A DNA stretch of 64,000 nucleotides, taken from NCBI GenBank assembly GCA_034190875.2, contig CM067348.1:25918409-25982408 (forward strand). The letters run 5' to 3'. Below, in pieces: positions 60,301 to 64,000 of the stretch. Below the pieces are notes generated by a model. That model ran no database searches. It was not told where the DNA came from and saw only the letters and a program-made list of their open reading frames with translations. The position numbers were made by a program, and so were the translations under genes. This DNA comes from Urechis unicinctus. Its lineage: Eukaryota > Annelida > Polychaeta > Xenopneusta > Urechidae. Position 1 is the first letter of the stretch. Each line of letters begins with the position of its first letter.

Positions 60301-63300
60301 AAGGAGGAAGGCGCGACGATAACAATGGGAGGAGTTGATATGTAATAAAACTACCGCATAACCGAATGCTGCCTCTTGCTTCTTTCGTACCTGCGGCGCA
60401 GATCAAATATGTAATATGTATATTGTCCATCATGGCATTCTACATTGTGCAACAGATCTGTGCGCAAACATGTCATATTGGCATATAAACTGGGTTATTT
60501 TGCATACATTTGACGATAAACCAGGCAATTATGTGTATCGTGACTGAAGTGTGTGCATGTGAAGAAAGAGACTCACTGATTTAAGAAGTGCCTCCATTGC
60601 TTAACCTACTGAATGCCTGAGGACAACAGGACATGTTTTTTCGTATATTTACTGATGACAAAAAGCAATTGCAAAATATGCATTATTCAATTAAAATGGT
60701 ATTTGAAATAACGAACAGCGCCCCCGTAGAATGTCTGCGCCCTGCATTTCATCAATAAATTATGCAAGATTCGAATGTCTTAAGCTGCACAAGCACAGTG
60801 ATGTGGCTTTGTACTCCAGACATGATATCCAATGTAGACATGGCATACAATTTAAACGATCCATGCAAAGCATTCGAAACAGAATGAGAAAGATGACCGA
60901 GTTTGATTAGAAATGTGAGAGTACGCACACGGTTTGCGCTTACAGAGAACGGCGTTTTAAACCCATCGCAAGTTGGTCTGAAGCAAATTGGGATTAATGA
61001 TTGCCATGCTGAATTCGATCTCGCATTATCCACGACTGGTTTATGTCATCATTCGGACCACTGTCACTGTGGAGTGCATACAAGCAACATTACTATTGAT
61101 GAATTTTACCACTTCCAAATGACTCCAGACCAAATTGTTCAAACCTTGTTCGGTTCTTGTTTTGGATAAAAACAGTTTATTCTAATAGAATACATGATAA
61201 AAAAGAATTATTTCTCCCCAAATGAATTTTAGACCAGATACAATATATGTCAGTGTTATCTAAAAGGTCCATATATCAGCAGTTTGATCTTAAATAATTA
61301 TTGTGTTTTTGGCTGTAAGTCTCAAATAAGCGACGCGTCGATAAAAGCTGCTTATTGCTCACTTTGCGATGCACAAACGTGATGTGAATTCAGCCTATCA
61401 ATTGCTTCAGGAGCGATATAATGGTAACGGGTCCCTATGTGGATGGGAGGTTCAGCAATGATGCCAATGTTTTATGCAGGAAAACAGGCTTGAAAATCAA
61501 GATGCTTCAAACAAGAGAATATTTGGTTTGTTCAAATGCCATGCAATACACACAGCGCTCTAAACATTAAATTAAACTGGTTACATTAGCACAAATTGTG
61601 TCCATTACATATTGGATGATGCTGTGTACATAGTGAAATTTAGGTTCGACGCAGCGTTTTGTTGGTGTGTCAATATTATGTATCTACTCAGCGTCATGTG
61701 TTTATTCATGGGTCATATGCGTAGATCATGGATTGTTGTGATAATGTTGGAAATAACGATACTCATTATTCAACGTTAAATAACCGCAACCTGCAATTAG
61801 TCGCAGTCTGCTTTTCTCCTACACTACCACAACATGTGCTAACAACGTCTAAAGAATATTTCAAAAATTGAACCTCGATTCGAGCTGTCTAAAGAGACAT
61901 TATTTTGAAACATCCATTCTGCTAAGGACATGTTTTCTGTACTGACAACATGTTTTTAGTATATTGTATGATTACTAAAGGATACAAGTTTGGTAATGAT
62001 GATTGTGATATGAAATATCACTACTACATAAATGAATATCTTAACCGTCTCCTGCTGCAATGTTATCGATAAATACCGACTATTACTCGGCATTTGATCC
62101 CGTCATATAAAAGAAGTCAATCCTCTACAGTCCAATCGTGCAGCCATACATTACTTGGCGAGCCAATTGATCAAGCCCGCATGACTTGGGGCACCAGAGG
62201 CTACATGATATACAGTAGAGTTGGGAAGCAGGAGCAGTCAAGGGTAAGATGTAAAGCCACTTATTAACAGCGGTGCCACGAATCTGCAATGTACATATGT
62301 TAGTCGAACACATTCATTTTATTATGCAGTTGAAAATAAACGTTGTTAGGTTCTCCAATGAAGAAGTAAAGGTCCTACATTCACTGGCGTTCAGCTACAC
62401 CATTACCACTAGAGACAGACACAAATTCGTAACCTCCTGGTAGGATGGCTGATTACCTGGCAGCCAAATGAGCTGGCATAATTCCATGAAAAACTAGTGG
62501 ATCAAGTAAGGTGTAACGTACATAAACTAAATCATTCAAATCTTAAAGCAACTCAAATGAGCTGGCATAAGTCCATGAAAAACTAGTGGATCAAGTAAGA
62601 TGTAACGTACATAAACTAAATCATTCAAATCTTAAAGCAACTCAAATGAGCTGGCATAAGTCCATGAAAAACTAGTGGATCAAGTAAGGTGTAACGTACA
62701 TAAACTAAATCATTCAAATCTTAAAGCAACTCAATCTACGGAGACATTGGAATACCAAGAAAAAACACCGATCTTCTCTTCGCACGATTTAAAAAACTAT
62801 TTTTATCATAGCAATAATCTTCGTAAAGTAATCATGATCTATTTGATATTCCCATGTTGCACCTCATTAGGTGTTTGATGCGGTGCCATCTATTCCCTCC
62901 AGTTACCATTTCAATATCGCATCGCTATGTAAAGATATCTAACATGTCTACAGCTACCTTACAGATGTTTAATACAGATTATTTATTCCGTCTTTCTTCA
63001 TGACATTACGACCTCGCGTGTCTCAGGTATGGATAGTATGTGTGTTCGCTTGACGGAGTATGCATGATTTATCCTCCAATCATTGAAGTCGCACTAGATG
63101 TTATGATTAGAAGTAAAACATGCTATATATAACCCTTAGCACCTTTATGATTAGTTACCTGGCAGTCTACTTAATGTAGAATTACGATCTGCCTCAACCT
63201 GTTAACGAACCTCATTGGTGGTTTAAAGTTGGAGAGCTGGCTTTCAACCTAACCCCAGGTTCGTCGCTAAGTCAGTCAGGCACTGAGGCGACGCCGAGCT

Positions 63301-64000
63301 TACAACGCCAGGTCGAATCGACTTTGTCTCAGACAGAACCCTTGCTTTTCATTGATCTCAATCAGCCATGTCTGGAGTGTTTGTCGGAAGCGCGATGTAC
63401 CTTGCGTACCATCATTTGGCAGTGCCAGTTATAAAGCAGATACAATATTATGTTTCTACCAAGCATCAGGCTCATTCATATGTCAAATGCGTAAAATGGC
63501 TTGCAGCGACAATGGTGGAAGTAAGAATACTTATAATTCAACCTTATATCAGCTGAACCCGCAATTATGCGCAGTCTGTTATTCTCCGACACTACAGCGA
63601 CATATGCTAACGTCTAAGTGACATTTCAAAAAATAAACTTTTTCAATTTCCTAAATGGCATTATTTCAGAACAATCATGTTCTGTATTCGAAACATGATT
63701 ATATTTTGTTTTATGAATAAATATTGATACAAGTTTAGTAATGATTGGTTGTGGTATGAAATTTAGCTGCTTTATGATTGGTAGTGGTATGACATTTAGC
63801 TGCTTTATGAATGGTTGTGGTATGAAATTTAGCTGCTTTATGATTGGTTGTGATATGACATTTAGCTGCTTTATGATTGGTTGTGGTATGAAATTTAGCT
63901 GCTTTATGATTGGTTGTGGTATGACATTTAGCTGCTTTATGATTGGTTGTGGTATGAAATTTAGCTGCTTTATGATTGGTTGTGGTATGACATTTAGCTG
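57359..64000. repeat. 7.9-kb tandem unit delta (cut by window end)
   Basis: Nearly identical to gamma throughout. It carries the counterparts of all gamma features: ORFs at 58466-58663 (-), 58627-58839 (-), 60903-61169 (+) and 63368-63556 (+); terminal exons at 59975-60095 (+) and 59506-59700 (-, decayed); first-exon candidate at 60391-60433 (-). It differs by a 13-bp deletion near 61379. The array probably continues past the window. Confidence 0.92.
63742..64000. repeat. 33-bp minisatellite with CCAAT boxes (delta, cut by window end)
   Basis: At least 7.8 units. Its first three units (gaaa, tagt...gaca, tgaatgg) match beta rather than gamma, so gamma lost a unit and delta did not. Confidence 0.93.

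Overview
The window is eukaryotic and almost certainly animal DNA. It has no operons, no bacterial ribosome-binding sites and no long uninterrupted genes. Minisatellites, microsatellites (TATG, TA, GA) and large tandem duplications fill most of it, and the only family I recognise, FAIM, is an animal apoptosis/proteostasis protein family with introns. The repeat style suggests a marine invertebrate, possibly a mollusc, but that is a guess.

Region 1 (1-18.8 kb) is single-copy DNA broken up by about fifteen unrelated minisatellites. At its left edge on the minus strand are the last two coding exons of a FAIM homologue (3205-3055 and 2120-1683). They carry the C-terminal FAIM beta-sheet domain and then a roughly 90-residue acidic, tyrosine-rich tail with a PPxY motif, absent from the vertebrate FAIM I know. 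The intron between them holds a 41-bp minisatellite that looks grown from the exon's own 5' splice junction. I did not find the upstream FAIM exons; they would lie to the right. Other exon-like segments (8941-9120, 18091-18142, 18281-18649) are weak.

Region 2 (18.8-27.5 kb) alternates a 52-bp satellite (three blocks) with a composite module (three copies). Each module has a conserved head, a 29-bp minisatellite and a conserved tail with an AATAAA signal. A fourth, truncated module lies at 31.7-32.2 kb.

Region 3 (27.4-36.4 kb) is a direct duplication of about 4.2-4.3 kb units starting in the module tail. Only short hypothetical ORFs are seen.

Region 4 (37-64 kb) is a tandem array of a unit of about 7.9 kb: an older diverged copy alpha (36978-44999), an internally deleted copy beta (45000-49440), and two nearly identical copies gamma (49441-57358) and delta (57359 to the window end). 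The units hold remnants of genes on both strands: splice acceptors, short terminal exons and AATAAA signals. One alpha exon encodes an amphipathic stretch ending in a Cys/Arg-rich tail and is frameshifted in gamma and delta. Beta, gamma and delta also share a small ORF created by fusion of two older paralogous blocks.

Only the FAIM exons are assigned a function. All other coding calls are hypothetical. No rRNA, confident tRNA, CRISPR array, reverse transcriptase, transposase or viral gene was seen.
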